Of a DNA stretch of 32,110 nt, positions 25,312-32,110 are shown piece by piece; the stretch's first letter is position 1; each line of letters starts with the position of its first letter. The stretch lies in contig LNFL01000102.1 in assembly GCA_001464275.1 (NCBI GenBank), forward strand, positions 1 through 32,110, read 5' to 3'. Under the pieces are notes generated by a model. The model was not told the origin of the DNA. It was given only the letters and a program-made list of their open reading frames with translations, and made no database searches. A program made the translations under genes and the position numbers. This DNA comes from Actinobacteria bacterium Ga0077560 (GTDB lineage: Bacteria > Actinomycetota > Thermoleophilia > Miltoncostaeales > Miltoncostaeaceae).

Positions 25312-26061
25312 ATGGAATGGGTCGATCTCGTCACGCCGGCACTCGCCGTCATCGGAGTGTTCCTCGGTGTCGGGCTCATCGTCCAGAGCATCCGCCACGC
25401 CCGGGCGATCCGCCGCCTGGAGGACCGGCTGGCGGGGACCGGGGCGGCGGCCGCCGACGCACCGCTGCAGCGGCTGCAGGAGCTCCAGCAGCGCGCGGCG
25501 ACATCCTCCGGCGCTGGCGGATCCCTCGGGGGCCGCACCACGCTCCTGGCGGTCGCGGCGGTGGTGGGGCTCCTGGTGATCGCAGCCGGGGCCTGGGCCG
25601 TCTTCCTGCGTGATTCGGGCGGCGGCGAGACCTCCGGCGGCCCCGGGCTCACCACCACCAGCGGCGTCACCACGACGGGCACCACCTCGACGGCCGCACC
25701 GGCCGACCCGAACCTCTGCAGGAACCTCACGCCGCTGGACGACAACGCCCTCACCACCGTGTCCATCTTCAACGCCTCGGGGATCGAGGGCGCGGCCCGC
25801 GGGAAGGTGCAGCCGGAGATCTCCATCAAGGGCTACACGATCGACACCGTGGACAACCCGCCGGACGGGCGCAGCGATCTGGAGACCACCGTGGTCCAGT
25901 TCGTGACGCCCGAGGACCGCAACGCGGCCTGCAACGTCGCTCGCGACCTGAAGATCCGGCCGCTGAAGGTCACCCCCCTGGAGGGCTTCTCCGCCGAGCA
26001 GGTGGGCGGGGACGAGGTGAACGTCGTCGTCCTGGTGGGCACCGACCTCGCCTCCGGCTGA
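25312..26061 (+). CDS. Membrane protein with LytR_C domain
   Basis: A 249-residue protein with two membrane helices (about 7-27 and 77-98), a cytoplasmic charged segment between them (RHARAIRRLEDRL), a Ser/Thr/Gly-rich linker (about 105-133) and a C-terminal domain (about 147-247) with VSIFNASGIEGAARG and VNVVVLVGTDL. This matches the LytR cell-envelope-related C-terminal domain (LytR_C), found in envelope proteins of actinobacteria, often without the LCP catalytic domain, as here. The C-terminal domain should be extracellular, with two cysteines (Cys136 and one near Cys208) that could pair. Exact role unknown. Confidence 0.8.
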   Translation: MEWVDLVTPALAVIGVFLGVGLIVQSIRHARAIRRLEDRLAGTGAAAADAPLQRLQELQQRAATSSGAGGSLGGRTTLLAVAAVVGLLVIAAGAWAVFLRDSGGGETSGGPGLTTTSGVTTTGTTSTAAPADPNLCRNLTPLDDNALTTVSIFNASGIEGAARGKVQPEISIKGYTIDTVDNPPDGRSDLETTVVQFVTPEDRNAACNVARDLKIRPLKVTPLEGFSAEQVGGDEVNVVVLVGTDLASG

Positions 26062-26095
26062 GTCCGCCCCGCGGGTTTTCACGACCGCGAAGTAC

Positions 26096-26143
26096 TGAAA
26101 CCGATTTCAGGTCTTGCGCTGCGGTCGGGTGAGGCGCTAGGCT
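26096..26143 (+). promoter_or_regulatory. Promoter with cre/LacI-type operator before the zinc-ribbon gene
   Basis: TGAAACCGATTTCA (26096-26109) fits the LacI/CcpA cre consensus TGWAANCGNTNWCA at every fixed position and is inside the perfect hairpin CTGAAA-CCGA-TTTCAG. It ends 4 nt before TTGCGC (26114-26119), which is 18 nt from TAGGCT (26138-26143), a good sigma-70-type promoter. The ATG is at 26195, so the leader is about 45 nt. CGTGC-N6-GCACG at 26156-26171 may form a small leader hairpin. Confidence 0.6.
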
Positions 26144-26194
26144 TATCCCCACATTCGTGCTGATCGGCACGAACTACGACGTTGGGGGGTGGGT

Positions 26195-26500
26195 ATGGCA
26201 ACGCTGTATCGAGCCCGGGCGGCCGTGGAATCCCGCTCGGCGGCGCACCGAGTGCGCCTCAGCAGGCAGGCCGTGTACGCGTGTCGCTACTGCTGGGAGT
26301 CCGTGAAGGTCACCAGCGCCCGCTACCTGCCCGAGACCTGCATGGGCTGCGGGTCGTCCACCTGGGAGGAGGACGGCCGGTGCGGCGCGTGGTCCCACTG
26401 CGACGGCGTTCGCCGCGAGTCCGACCGCCGGCAGGCCCACTGCCACGCGTGCGGCCACAGCATCTGGATGGAGGTCGGCGCCCCGCCGCCGGCGTCGTGA
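26195..26500 (+). CDS. Small zinc-ribbon protein
   Basis: A 101-residue protein with three CxxC pairs (Cys30/33, Cys49/52, Cys83/86) plus Cys63, His68 and Cys69, enough for two zinc sites in a double zinc-ribbon. The N-terminus is basic and the protein has no membrane segment. I do not recognise a family. ATG 26195 follows GGGGGG closely; GTG 26189 would add two residues. It is monocistronic, with its own regulated promoter and a terminator hairpin right after the stop, so it is probably expressed as a separate unit. Possible nucleic-acid or protein binding is inference. Confidence 0.75.
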   Translation: MATLYRARAAVESRSAAHRVRLSRQAVYACRYCWESVKVTSARYLPETCMGCGSSTWEEDGRCGAWSHCDGVRRESDRRQAHCHACGHSIWMEVGAPPPAS

Positions 26501-26502
26501 TC

Positions 26503-26526
26503 GCGCGCCCCTGACCGGGGGCGCGC
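26503..26526 (+). terminator. Terminator hairpin after the zinc-ribbon gene
   Basis: GCGCGCCCC / GGGGCGCGC, 9 bp, loop TGACCG, starting 3 nt after the stop at 26500. Confidence 0.7.
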
Positions 26527-26583
26527 AGCCACCCGGGAGCGCCGGCGGGGAACCCGACCCAGGGGGCCGCGCGCACCGGGACC

Positions 26584-26623
26584 ACATCGGGCGCCCGGCG
26601 CGTGCACGCCGGGCGCCCGATGT
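26584..26623. terminator. Strong bidirectional hairpin between convergent genes
   Basis: Perfect 17-bp inverted repeat (26584-26600 with 26607-26623) around CGTGCA. It abuts the hyuB stop (26624) and so can end both the leftward hyuAB transcript and read-through from the zinc-ribbon gene. Confidence 0.75.
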
Positions 26624-28147
26624 TCATCCGGGGGCCGCACCCCAGCCGCCTCCGCCCGGGGTCTCGAGCCCCAGCACATCGCCGGCCGCGAGCCGGCCGC
26701 GCCACTTCGCCGGCACCGTAACGCCGTTCACCGTGGTGCGCCCCGGCGCCCCGTCACCGCCACCGGCCGCCCCGCGCGGACCGCGCGCGCGGCGCTCGGC
26801 GATCACCGAGGCCTCCATGTCCACCAGGGCCCGCACGCGGCGCTCCACGCCGTCGCCGCCGCGATGCAGGCCGGCGCCGCCCGACCCCCGCCGCACGCGA
26901 TGGGCCTCCACCCGGAGGGGGTAGGCCACCTCCAGCACCTCCACCGGCGTGTTGCGCGTGTTGCTCATGGCCACGTGGACCGCCGAGGGCCCGTCGCCGT
27001 CGGGGGACGCGCCCTGCCCGCCGCCGAGGGTCTCGTAGTAGGTGAAGCCGTTCCCGCCGAGGGTGAGGTTGTTCATGGTCCCCTGGCCCTGCGCCGGGAG
27101 CGGCACCACCTGGCCAAGGGCGGCGAACACCGCGTCCACGATCCGGCTGCTGGTCTCCACGTTCCCGCCGGCCACCGCGGACGGCGGGGTGGCGGCCACC
27201 AGCGAGCCCTCCGGCGCAACGACCTCGACGGGCGCGAAGGCGCCGGCGGACGCCGGGATGTCCGGATCGGTGGCGCACCGCACCACGAAGTACACGGCCG
27301 ACCGGGTCACGGCGATCGGGCAGTTGCAGTTGCCCGGGCCCGCCGGGTCGGTGCCCGCGAAGTCCACGCGCATCCGGTCCCCGGAGATCTCGACGGCCAC
27401 GCGGATCGCCAGCGGGGCGTCGGTGACCCCGTCGCCCTCCAGGAACTCCTCCGCGGTGTACCGGCCGTCCGGCATCCCGGCGATCTCGGCGCGGGTCCGC
27501 CGCTCCGCGTAGGCCAGCAGCTCCGCCATGGCGTGCGCGACGGCCGGCGGGGTGTACCGGCCCGCGACCTCCTCCAGCCGGGCCTGCGCCAGCCGGTGCG
27601 CCGCCAGCTGGGCCCGCAGGTCACCCTCCCGTTCGGCGGGGGTGCGCGAGTTGGCGAGGATCACGTCCAGGATATCGGTGGGCGCTCCGTCGGCGCCCAC
27701 CAGCCGCACCGGCGGCAGCACGAGGCCCTCCTGCACCAGCTCGCGGGATCCGGCGGGCATCGACCCCGGGCTCATGCCACCCACGTCGGCGTGGTGGGCG
27801 CGGGTCACCGCGTAGCCGGCCACGGTGCCGTCCAGCGACACCGGGCTCACCAGGGTGAGGTCGGGCAGGTGCGTGCCGCCCCGGTAGGGGTCGTTCACGA
27901 TCCACACCTCCGGCGGTGCGGCGCCGCGGGCGATCACGGCCGCCACGGCCTCCGGCATGGCGCCCAGGTGGACCGGGATGGAGGCCGACTGCACCACCAT
28001 CCGCCCGGCCGCGTCGAAGAGCGCGGTGCTGCAGTCCCGCCGCTCGGTGATGTTGGGGGAGTGGGCGGCGCGCACCATCGCCGCCTCCATCTCCTCGGCG
28101 ACCGCCCGCAGCGCGTTCGCCATCACGCGCAGGGTCACGGGGTCCAT
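26624..28147 (-). CDS. HyuB, hydantoinase B/oxoprolinase beta subunit
   Basis: A 507-residue HyuB-family subunit of ATP-dependent amidohydrolases (N-methylhydantoinase, 5-oxoprolinase, also related to acetone carboxylase). Seen are MDPVTLRVMANALRAVAEEM at the start, SIPVHLGAMPEAV, NDPYRGGTHLPDLT, TRAHHADVGGMSPGS and, near the end, GGGWGAAPG. The C-terminal region has GQGTMNNLTLGGNGFTYYETLGGG, here read as GQGTMNNLT and YYETLGGG. The ATG lies 13 nt inside the end of hyuA, so the two are translated together as subunits of one enzyme. Which lactam or hydantoin it opens cannot be told. Confidence 0.93.
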   Translation of the reverse strand: MDPVTLRVMANALRAVAEEMEAAMVRAAHSPNITERRDCSTALFDAAGRMVVQSASIPVHLGAMPEAVAAVIARGAAPPEVWIVNDPYRGGTHLPDLTLVSPVSLDGTVAGYAVTRAHHADVGGMSPGSMPAGSRELVQEGLVLPPVRLVGADGAPTDILDVILANSRTPAEREGDLRAQLAAHRLAQARLEEVAGRYTPPAVAHAMAELLAYAERRTRAEIAGMPDGRYTAEEFLEGDGVTDAPLAIRVAVEISGDRMRVDFAGTDPAGPGNCNCPIAVTRSAVYFVVRCATDPDIPASAGAFAPVEVVAPEGSLVAATPPSAVAGGNVETSSRIVDAVFAALGQVVPLPAQGQGTMNNLTLGGNGFTYYETLGGGQGASPDGDGPSAVHVAMSNTRNTPVEVLEVAYPLRVEAHRVRRGSGGAGLHRGGDGVERRVRALVDMEASVIAERRARGPRGAAGGGDGAPGRTTVNGVTVPAKWRGRLAAGDVLGLETPGGGGWGAAPG

Positions 28148-30081
28148 GCGCCCTCCGTCCCGTCGCGCCGGACGTCGACGGAGCCGCCGGCGTCGCGCAC
28201 CGCGGTCCAGCCGGCCGGCACCCAGCAGGTGGCGCCGTCCATGGGGATCGCCACCGGGCCGCACAGCGGCGCCTCGGCGCCGGGCACGGGGGGTGGGAGG
28301 GGCGATCCGGGCCGCGCCGCGGCGACGCGCAGGGTGATCACCTCGACCGGGTGGCCCGGCACCGCCTCCCCGTAGCGCCGCTCGTGCGCCGCATGGAATG
28401 CGGCCGCCAGCGCCGCGGGATCGGCGCCCTCCTCGACCCAGTCCACGGTGAGCGCATGCCGCTGCCCGACGTACCGGCAGTCGGCGGCGACGGTCAGCGT
28501 CGCGCCGGGGAGGTCGGCTCGGGCGCCGGCCACCAGCTCGGCCAGCGGTCCGTGCAGGCGCGCGGCCTCCGCCAGGGGCACCAGCACGGTGCGGGTGCGG
28601 TCGCGCCGCTCCCCGGCGGTCACCAGGCCCAGGGCGGCCAGCACCCCGGCCGCGGCGGGCGCCAGCACGCGGGCCGCTCCGATGTCGTCGGCCACCTCGC
28701 AGGCGTGCAACGGACCGGCCCCGCCGAAGGCGATCACCGCACCGCCCCGGGGGTCGATGCCGCGCTCCACGCTCACCAGCCGCAGCGCGCGGGCCATCTC
28801 CTGGTTGGCCACCCGGATGATGCCCTCCGCGCAGGCGGCGACCTCCATCCCGAGCTGCCCCGCCAGCCGGGCAACCGCGGCCTCGGCCAGGCCCGCGTCC
28901 AGGCGGATCGCGCCGCCCAGCGCCCCGGCGCCCGCGAGCCGCCCGAGCACCACGTTGGCGTCCGTCACGGTGGGCTCGGTGCCGCCGTGCCCGTAGGCCG
29001 CGGGCCCCGGACGGGCACCGGCCGACCGCGGGCCCACCCGAAGGGCGCCCCCGCTGTCGGCCCAGGCGATGCTGCCGCCACCGGCCGAGACGGTCACCAC
29101 GTCGAGCATGGGCAGGTGGAGGGGGCGTCCGTTGATGACCGTGCCCCCGGTGCGGCCGGGTTCGCCGTCGCGGATGAGCGCCACGTCGCAGGAGGTGCCG
29201 CCCATGTCGAAGGTGAGCGCCAGCGGGATGCCCGCGGCGGCGGCGATCCCGGCCGCGCCCATGGCGCCGCCCGCGGGACCGGACAGGACCGTCCGGCTGG
29301 CGTGGTCGGCCGCGCCGGCCAGATCGATGAGGCCACCGTTGCTCTGCATGATCTCCGGCGCCGGCAGCCCCGCCTCGCCGGCCCGGGCGCCCAACCGGTG
29401 CAGGTAGCCCCGCAGCACGGGGGTGAGCGCCGCGTCCACGGCGGTGGTCGAGGCCCGCTCGTACTCCCGGATCTCCGGGAGCACATCGGCCGAGATGCTC
29501 ACGTGCACACCGGGCAGCGCCGCGCGCAGCGCAGCGCCGACCGTCCGCTCGTGATCGGGGTGCGCGAACGCGAACAGCAGGCACACGGCCACGGCCCGAA
29601 CGTCCATGCCGGCGATCCGGGCCACCGCGGCGTCCACCGACGCGGGGTCCAGCGGCACGATCACCCCGTCCGGGCCGCAGCGCTCGCGCACCTCGGCCAC
29701 GCGGTCGTGCGGGATGACCGGGGGCGGGTGGTGCTCCCCCAGCCGGTACAGGTGCGCGCGGTCCTGGCGGCGAAGCTCCAGCACGTCGCCGAAGCCCTCG
29801 GTGGCCACCAGCGCCGCCGGCGCGAGGCGGTCCTCCAGCAGGGCGTTGGTGCCCACGGTCATGCCGTGGGCGAACCGGGCGAGGGCGTTCGGCGCGATTC
29901 CGGCGGCCTCCAGCACCCGGGCCACGGCGTCCACCACCCCGGCGCTCTGGTCGTCGGGGCGGGTGGGGACCTTGGCCGTGAACAGCCGCCCGCCGGCCAC
30001 CAGGGCGGCGTCGGTGAACGTGCCCCCGACGTCGACGCCCACCACGCCCAGCCGGTCTGCTGCCGCACCCCCGCCTATCAT
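28135..30081 (-). CDS. HyuA, hydantoinase A/oxoprolinase alpha (ATP-binding) subunit
   Basis: A 648-residue subunit with the actin-like ATPase fold of the HyuA family. Phosphate-binding motif VGVDVGGTFTDA is at residues 14-25; ERASTTAVDAAL, MQSNGGL, FDMGGTSCDVALI (about 290-302) and GGGSIAWADSGG follow; GGAGPLHACEVAD is in the C-terminal half. It hydrolyses ATP to phosphorylate the substrate opened by HyuB. ATG 30081 has TAGTGT (complement of 30090-30095) 8 nt upstream, fitting a leaderless start; GTG 30093 adds four residues. It overlaps hyuB by 13 nt. Confidence 0.93.
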   Translation of the reverse strand: MIGGGAAADRLGVVGVDVGGTFTDAALVAGGRLFTAKVPTRPDDQSAGVVDAVARVLEAAGIAPNALARFAHGMTVGTNALLEDRLAPAALVATEGFGDVLELRRQDRAHLYRLGEHHPPPVIPHDRVAEVRERCGPDGVIVPLDPASVDAAVARIAGMDVRAVAVCLLFAFAHPDHERTVGAALRAALPGVHVSISADVLPEIREYERASTTAVDAALTPVLRGYLHRLGARAGEAGLPAPEIMQSNGGLIDLAGAADHASRTVLSGPAGGAMGAAGIAAAAGIPLALTFDMGGTSCDVALIRDGEPGRTGGTVINGRPLHLPMLDVVTVSAGGGSIAWADSGGALRVGPRSAGARPGPAAYGHGGTEPTVTDANVVLGRLAGAGALGGAIRLDAGLAEAAVARLAGQLGMEVAACAEGIIRVANQEMARALRLVSVERGIDPRGGAVIAFGGAGPLHACEVADDIGAARVLAPAAAGVLAALGLVTAGERRDRTRTVLVPLAEAARLHGPLAELVAGARADLPGATLTVAADCRYVGQRHALTVDWVEEGADPAALAAAFHAAHERRYGEAVPGHPVEVITLRVAAARPGSPLPPPVPGAEAPLCGPVAIPMDGATCWVPAGWTAVRDAGGSVDVRRDGTEGAWTP

Positions 30082-30089
30082 CGGCGCGC

Positions 30090-30095
30090 ACACTA
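30090..30095 (-). promoter_or_regulatory. -10 element of hyuAB
   Basis: TAGTGT on the minus strand, 8 nt before the hyuA ATG. TACCCA on the other strand (30094-30099) could be a poor -10 for the divergent secreted-protein gene. Confidence 0.45.
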
Positions 30096-30107
30096 CCCAC
30101 CGGCCCG

Positions 30108-31192
30108 GTCCGCAGCCTGCGCACGCCCCTCCTCATCCTCGCCGTCACGCTGGTGCCGCCCTGGGCGGCACCCCGCCCGCCGGGATCCCCGGCGGCGACC
30201 TCGCGCCGGCGGCGAATCTGCCGGGCGCGCCGGGGGCCGTGGTGGCCGACCTCGCGCGGTGGACCACGCTGGGGCCGGTGGCACCGACGGTGTCCGCGTT
30301 CCCGGACGGCACGCCTGCGCTGCGCCTGTCGGCCAACACCACCCTGCGATCGCCCGAGGTGGACGTGCCGGTGGGCGCGCAGGCCCTCGCGATCCGTGCG
30401 CGCTCGGGCTCGGGTGCCGCCCTCACCGTGGTGGCCGAGCCGGCCGACGGGACGGCCCCGGTGACGCTCGGGGTCCTCGAGCCCGACGCCGCCGGCGCGG
30501 CCCGCGCGGTGCCGGTGGCCGCCGTCGCGGGCCGCCGGGTGCGCCTGGTGCTCGATCCCTCCACGCCCCTGGGCGGGCTGGTGGACGTGGGGGAGGTGGG
30601 CCCGTTCTCGGCACCGCTCGCCGGCTGGACCATGTCCCCCGGCGCCGCGCTTCGCGAGGCGGGCACGCCGCCCGCGCTGCTGGTGCGCGGCGACCCGGTG
30701 CGGATCCGCTCGCCGCGCACCGCGCTGCCGGCCGGGGTGCGCCGGCTGCTGGTGCGCGCCTCGGGCACGGGCACCGTGCGGGTGTCGGCGGGCGCCGGGG
30801 CGGTGCGGGTCGTGCTGGGGCCCGCCCCCGTGGACATCAGCGTGCCGGCCCCGGCCGGCGCCGCCGTGCTGCTCGTGGACGCCGACCCCGCCGGCCGCGC
30901 ACTGCGTCTGCGGGACATGGGGCGCTACGTCGTCGCGGTGCGCCTCGGCGGCCTGTCGGTGCGCCGGACGGGGCGGCTGGTGACCGTGCGGGGCGGCCTC
31001 GGATCCGCCGGCGCCGGACTGGCGGTCCGCATCGCCGGCGCCACGGGCGCGGCCGCGGCGCGGCGCGCCGGCACCGATGGGCGCTTCGTGCTGCGGGGCC
31101 GTGTGCCGCGCGGCGTCCCGGCCGCGCTGGTGGTCACCGGTGACCGCACCCGCATCGGCCTCACGCGGCCGCTGCCCGGCCCTACGAGATGA
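30108..31192 (+). CDS. Putative secreted beta-rich protein, N-terminus out of frame
   Basis: Main frame (to TGA 31190-31192) codes about 335 residues rich in Val, Ala, Gly and Arg, with alternating beta-strand pattern (LARWTTLGPVAPTVSAFPDG, VRLVLDPSTPLGGLVDVGEV, split by turns), ending in a small Ig-like repeat region (VRGGLGSAGAGLAVRIAG). No known catalytic motif. Its first start codon in frame is GTG 30239, which would lack any export signal. In another frame, 30108-30170 reads VRSLRTPLLILAVTLVPPWAA, a good signal peptide, just ahead of PPAGIPGGDLAPAANLPG in the main frame; one missing base near 30165-30180 would join them. No ATG or GTG begins that signal peptide (GTC at 30108). It overlaps the convergent SPOR gene by 11 nt. 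Confidence 0.6.
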
Positions 31193-32051
31193 AGCGGGCG
31201 TACGCCCCGGGGAAGCTCGACCGGGCGCGCGCGGCCATCGCGACCGCGGCCGTCCGGTCGCGGTACACGCCCACGTAGACCACGTACAGGCCCGGCGCCA
31301 GACCGGTGTGCTCGTCGCTGAGCAGGATCCCGGCGCCGTAACCGGCTCGCCGCGCGCGGGTGCGCTGCTGCCGGGCCGCGTCGGCGTCCTCGGCCGACGC
31401 CACGATCGCGGTCCACGCGGAGCGCCCGACCGGCCAGTCGGAGGTGAGGTCCTCCTGGGCCGGGGGCACCTCGGTGGTGTCCTCGGTCTCGGTCTCGTCC
31501 GGCACGAGGCCCGTCGTGTCCGACGGCAGCGTGCCCGTGGTCCCGGTGTCGGAGGTGTCGGTACCGGGGAACGGGGTGGTGGGCGGCGGCGTGGTGATCC
31601 CGGACGTGGTGGTCACGAACCCCGTGGACGTCCCGGGATCGGTGGGGGGCGTGGTGACCGTGGCCGTCGTGTCGGGGGGCAGCGGGCCGGTGCCGATCCC
31701 CGTGGTGTCGATGGTCGACGGCGTGGTGTTCACCGGCGGCGCGGTGAGGACGGTCGCCGGACGCGTGCCGTCGCCGTCGTCGGCGGCCACGGCGAAGCCC
31801 AGGAAGCCCGCGCCCACCCCGAGCACGGCGAGCCCCGCGGCCAGCGGGGCCATCCCGGTGCGCCGCCGCAGCCGGGGCGCGAGCGGGGTGGGGGCGCCGC
31901 ACTCCAGGCAGTAGGTCTGGTCCGGGTCGAGGACGGCGTCGCATTCGCGGCACCGCGGCGGCCCGGTTTCCTCCACGGCCGCATCCGGCACGGGGGTGGG
32001 CTCGTCGCCGGCGGGCGGCGTGGCCTGCGGATCGTCGGGCGGGGTGGTCAC
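31182..32051 (-). CDS. Zinc-ribbon, single-TM, SPOR-domain protein
   Basis: A 289-residue protein: N-terminal zinc ribbon with Cys34/37 and Cys48/51 (CRECDAVLDPDQTYCLEC), one membrane helix (about 67-90), a Thr/Pro-rich linker (about 95-200), and a C-terminal domain (about 207-289) with the SPOR pattern WTAIVASAEDADAARQ and LYVVYVGVYRDRTAAVAMA. SPOR domains bind peptidoglycan stripped of stem peptides at division sites; here the domain would be outside, with the zinc ribbon inside. The GTG start overlaps the stop of the upstream gene in GTGA, so it is in an operon with the gene that leaves the window. Confidence 0.82.
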   Translation of the reverse strand: MTTPPDDPQATPPAGDEPTPVPDAAVEETGPPRCRECDAVLDPDQTYCLECGAPTPLAPRLRRRTGMAPLAAGLAVLGVGAGFLGFAVAADDGDGTRPATVLTAPPVNTTPSTIDTTGIGTGPLPPDTTATVTTPPTDPGTSTGFVTTTSGITTPPPTTPFPGTDTSDTGTTGTLPSDTTGLVPDETETEDTTEVPPAQEDLTSDWPVGRSAWTAIVASAEDADAARQQRTRARRAGYGAGILLSDEHTGLAPGLYVVYVGVYRDRTAAVAMAARARSSFPGAYARFIS

Positions 32052-32110
32052 CCGGCGTCCTCCGTGGGCGGGATGGGGATGACCTGCGTGCCGCCCGCGG
32101 TGAGCAGCTC
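32048..32110 (-). CDS. C-terminal end of an upstream gene (partial)
   Basis: The last 20 codons of a leftward gene, ending ELLTAGGTQVIPIPPTEDAG followed by TGA, which overlaps the SPOR gene's GTG start (GTGA). Too short to identify. Confidence 0.7.
   Translation of the reverse strand, partial: ELLTAGGTQVIPIPPTEDAG

Noticed and set aside
26624..30148. Single 1174-residue HyuA-HyuB protein
   Set aside because: The upstream part of this frame is an Arg/Gly-rich shadow of hyuA; the two subunits are in different frames and overlap by 13 nt.
1..32110. tRNA, rRNA, insertion sequence or prophage genes
   Set aside because: No tRNA-like cloverleaf, rRNA segment, transposase, integrase or phage structural gene was recognised on either strand.

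Overview
This is a very GC-rich window with dense, mostly operonic gene packing: many GTG starts, GTGA or TGATG stop-start overlaps, and intrinsic hairpins without U-tracts. The gene content (fused SecDF directly after YajC, then UbiB-RecJ and a bifunctional RelA/SpoT, a LytR_C membrane protein, HyuA/HyuB) suggests a high-GC actinobacterium, possibly of the deep-branching Thermoleophilia. That assignment is inference; there is no rRNA or marker phylogeny here.

Layout. 1-5691: molybdenum-cofactor and Mo-enzyme region. An FdhF/YdeP-type molybdopterin oxidoreductase (3' end outside the window) and fdhD run leftward. moeA, an RmlD-like reductase and moaA run rightward. A palindromic ACGCTAGCGT can serve as -10 element for both directions. 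5731-8563: MFS exporter, aldo/keto reductase and LysE-type exporter. 8564-9097: a 534-bp gene-free stretch with four copies of a double-CAATTG element. 9098-12005: a leftward translationally coupled operon of an Aur1-like PAP2 membrane enzyme, a GT4 glycosyltransferase and an unknown protein. 12217-15422: yajC-secDF, closed by a 15-bp hairpin. 15500-18692: a sigma-28-type promoter followed by two adjacent unknown proteins that share a C-terminal domain; the second has a membrane anchor and seven 15-residue repeats. 18738-25242: ubiB, recJ, relA. 25312-26500: LytR_C protein and a small zinc-ribbon protein behind a cre/LacI-type operator. 26624-30081: hyuA-hyuB. 30108-32110: a putative secreted protein, a zinc-ribbon/SPOR membrane protein and the last 20 codons of another gene.

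Two cross-cutting observations. First, many genes have a TANNNT-like hexamer only 6-10 nt before the start codon, pointing to widespread leaderless transcription. Second, four genes (moeA, the repeat protein at 16.4 kb, ubiB, the secreted protein at 30.1 kb) have their N- or C-terminus in a different frame from the rest. These may be assembly indels or real lesions.

The best candidates for something undescribed are the four-copy CAATTG element array and the sigma-28-associated pair of paralogous proteins with a shared C-terminal domain.
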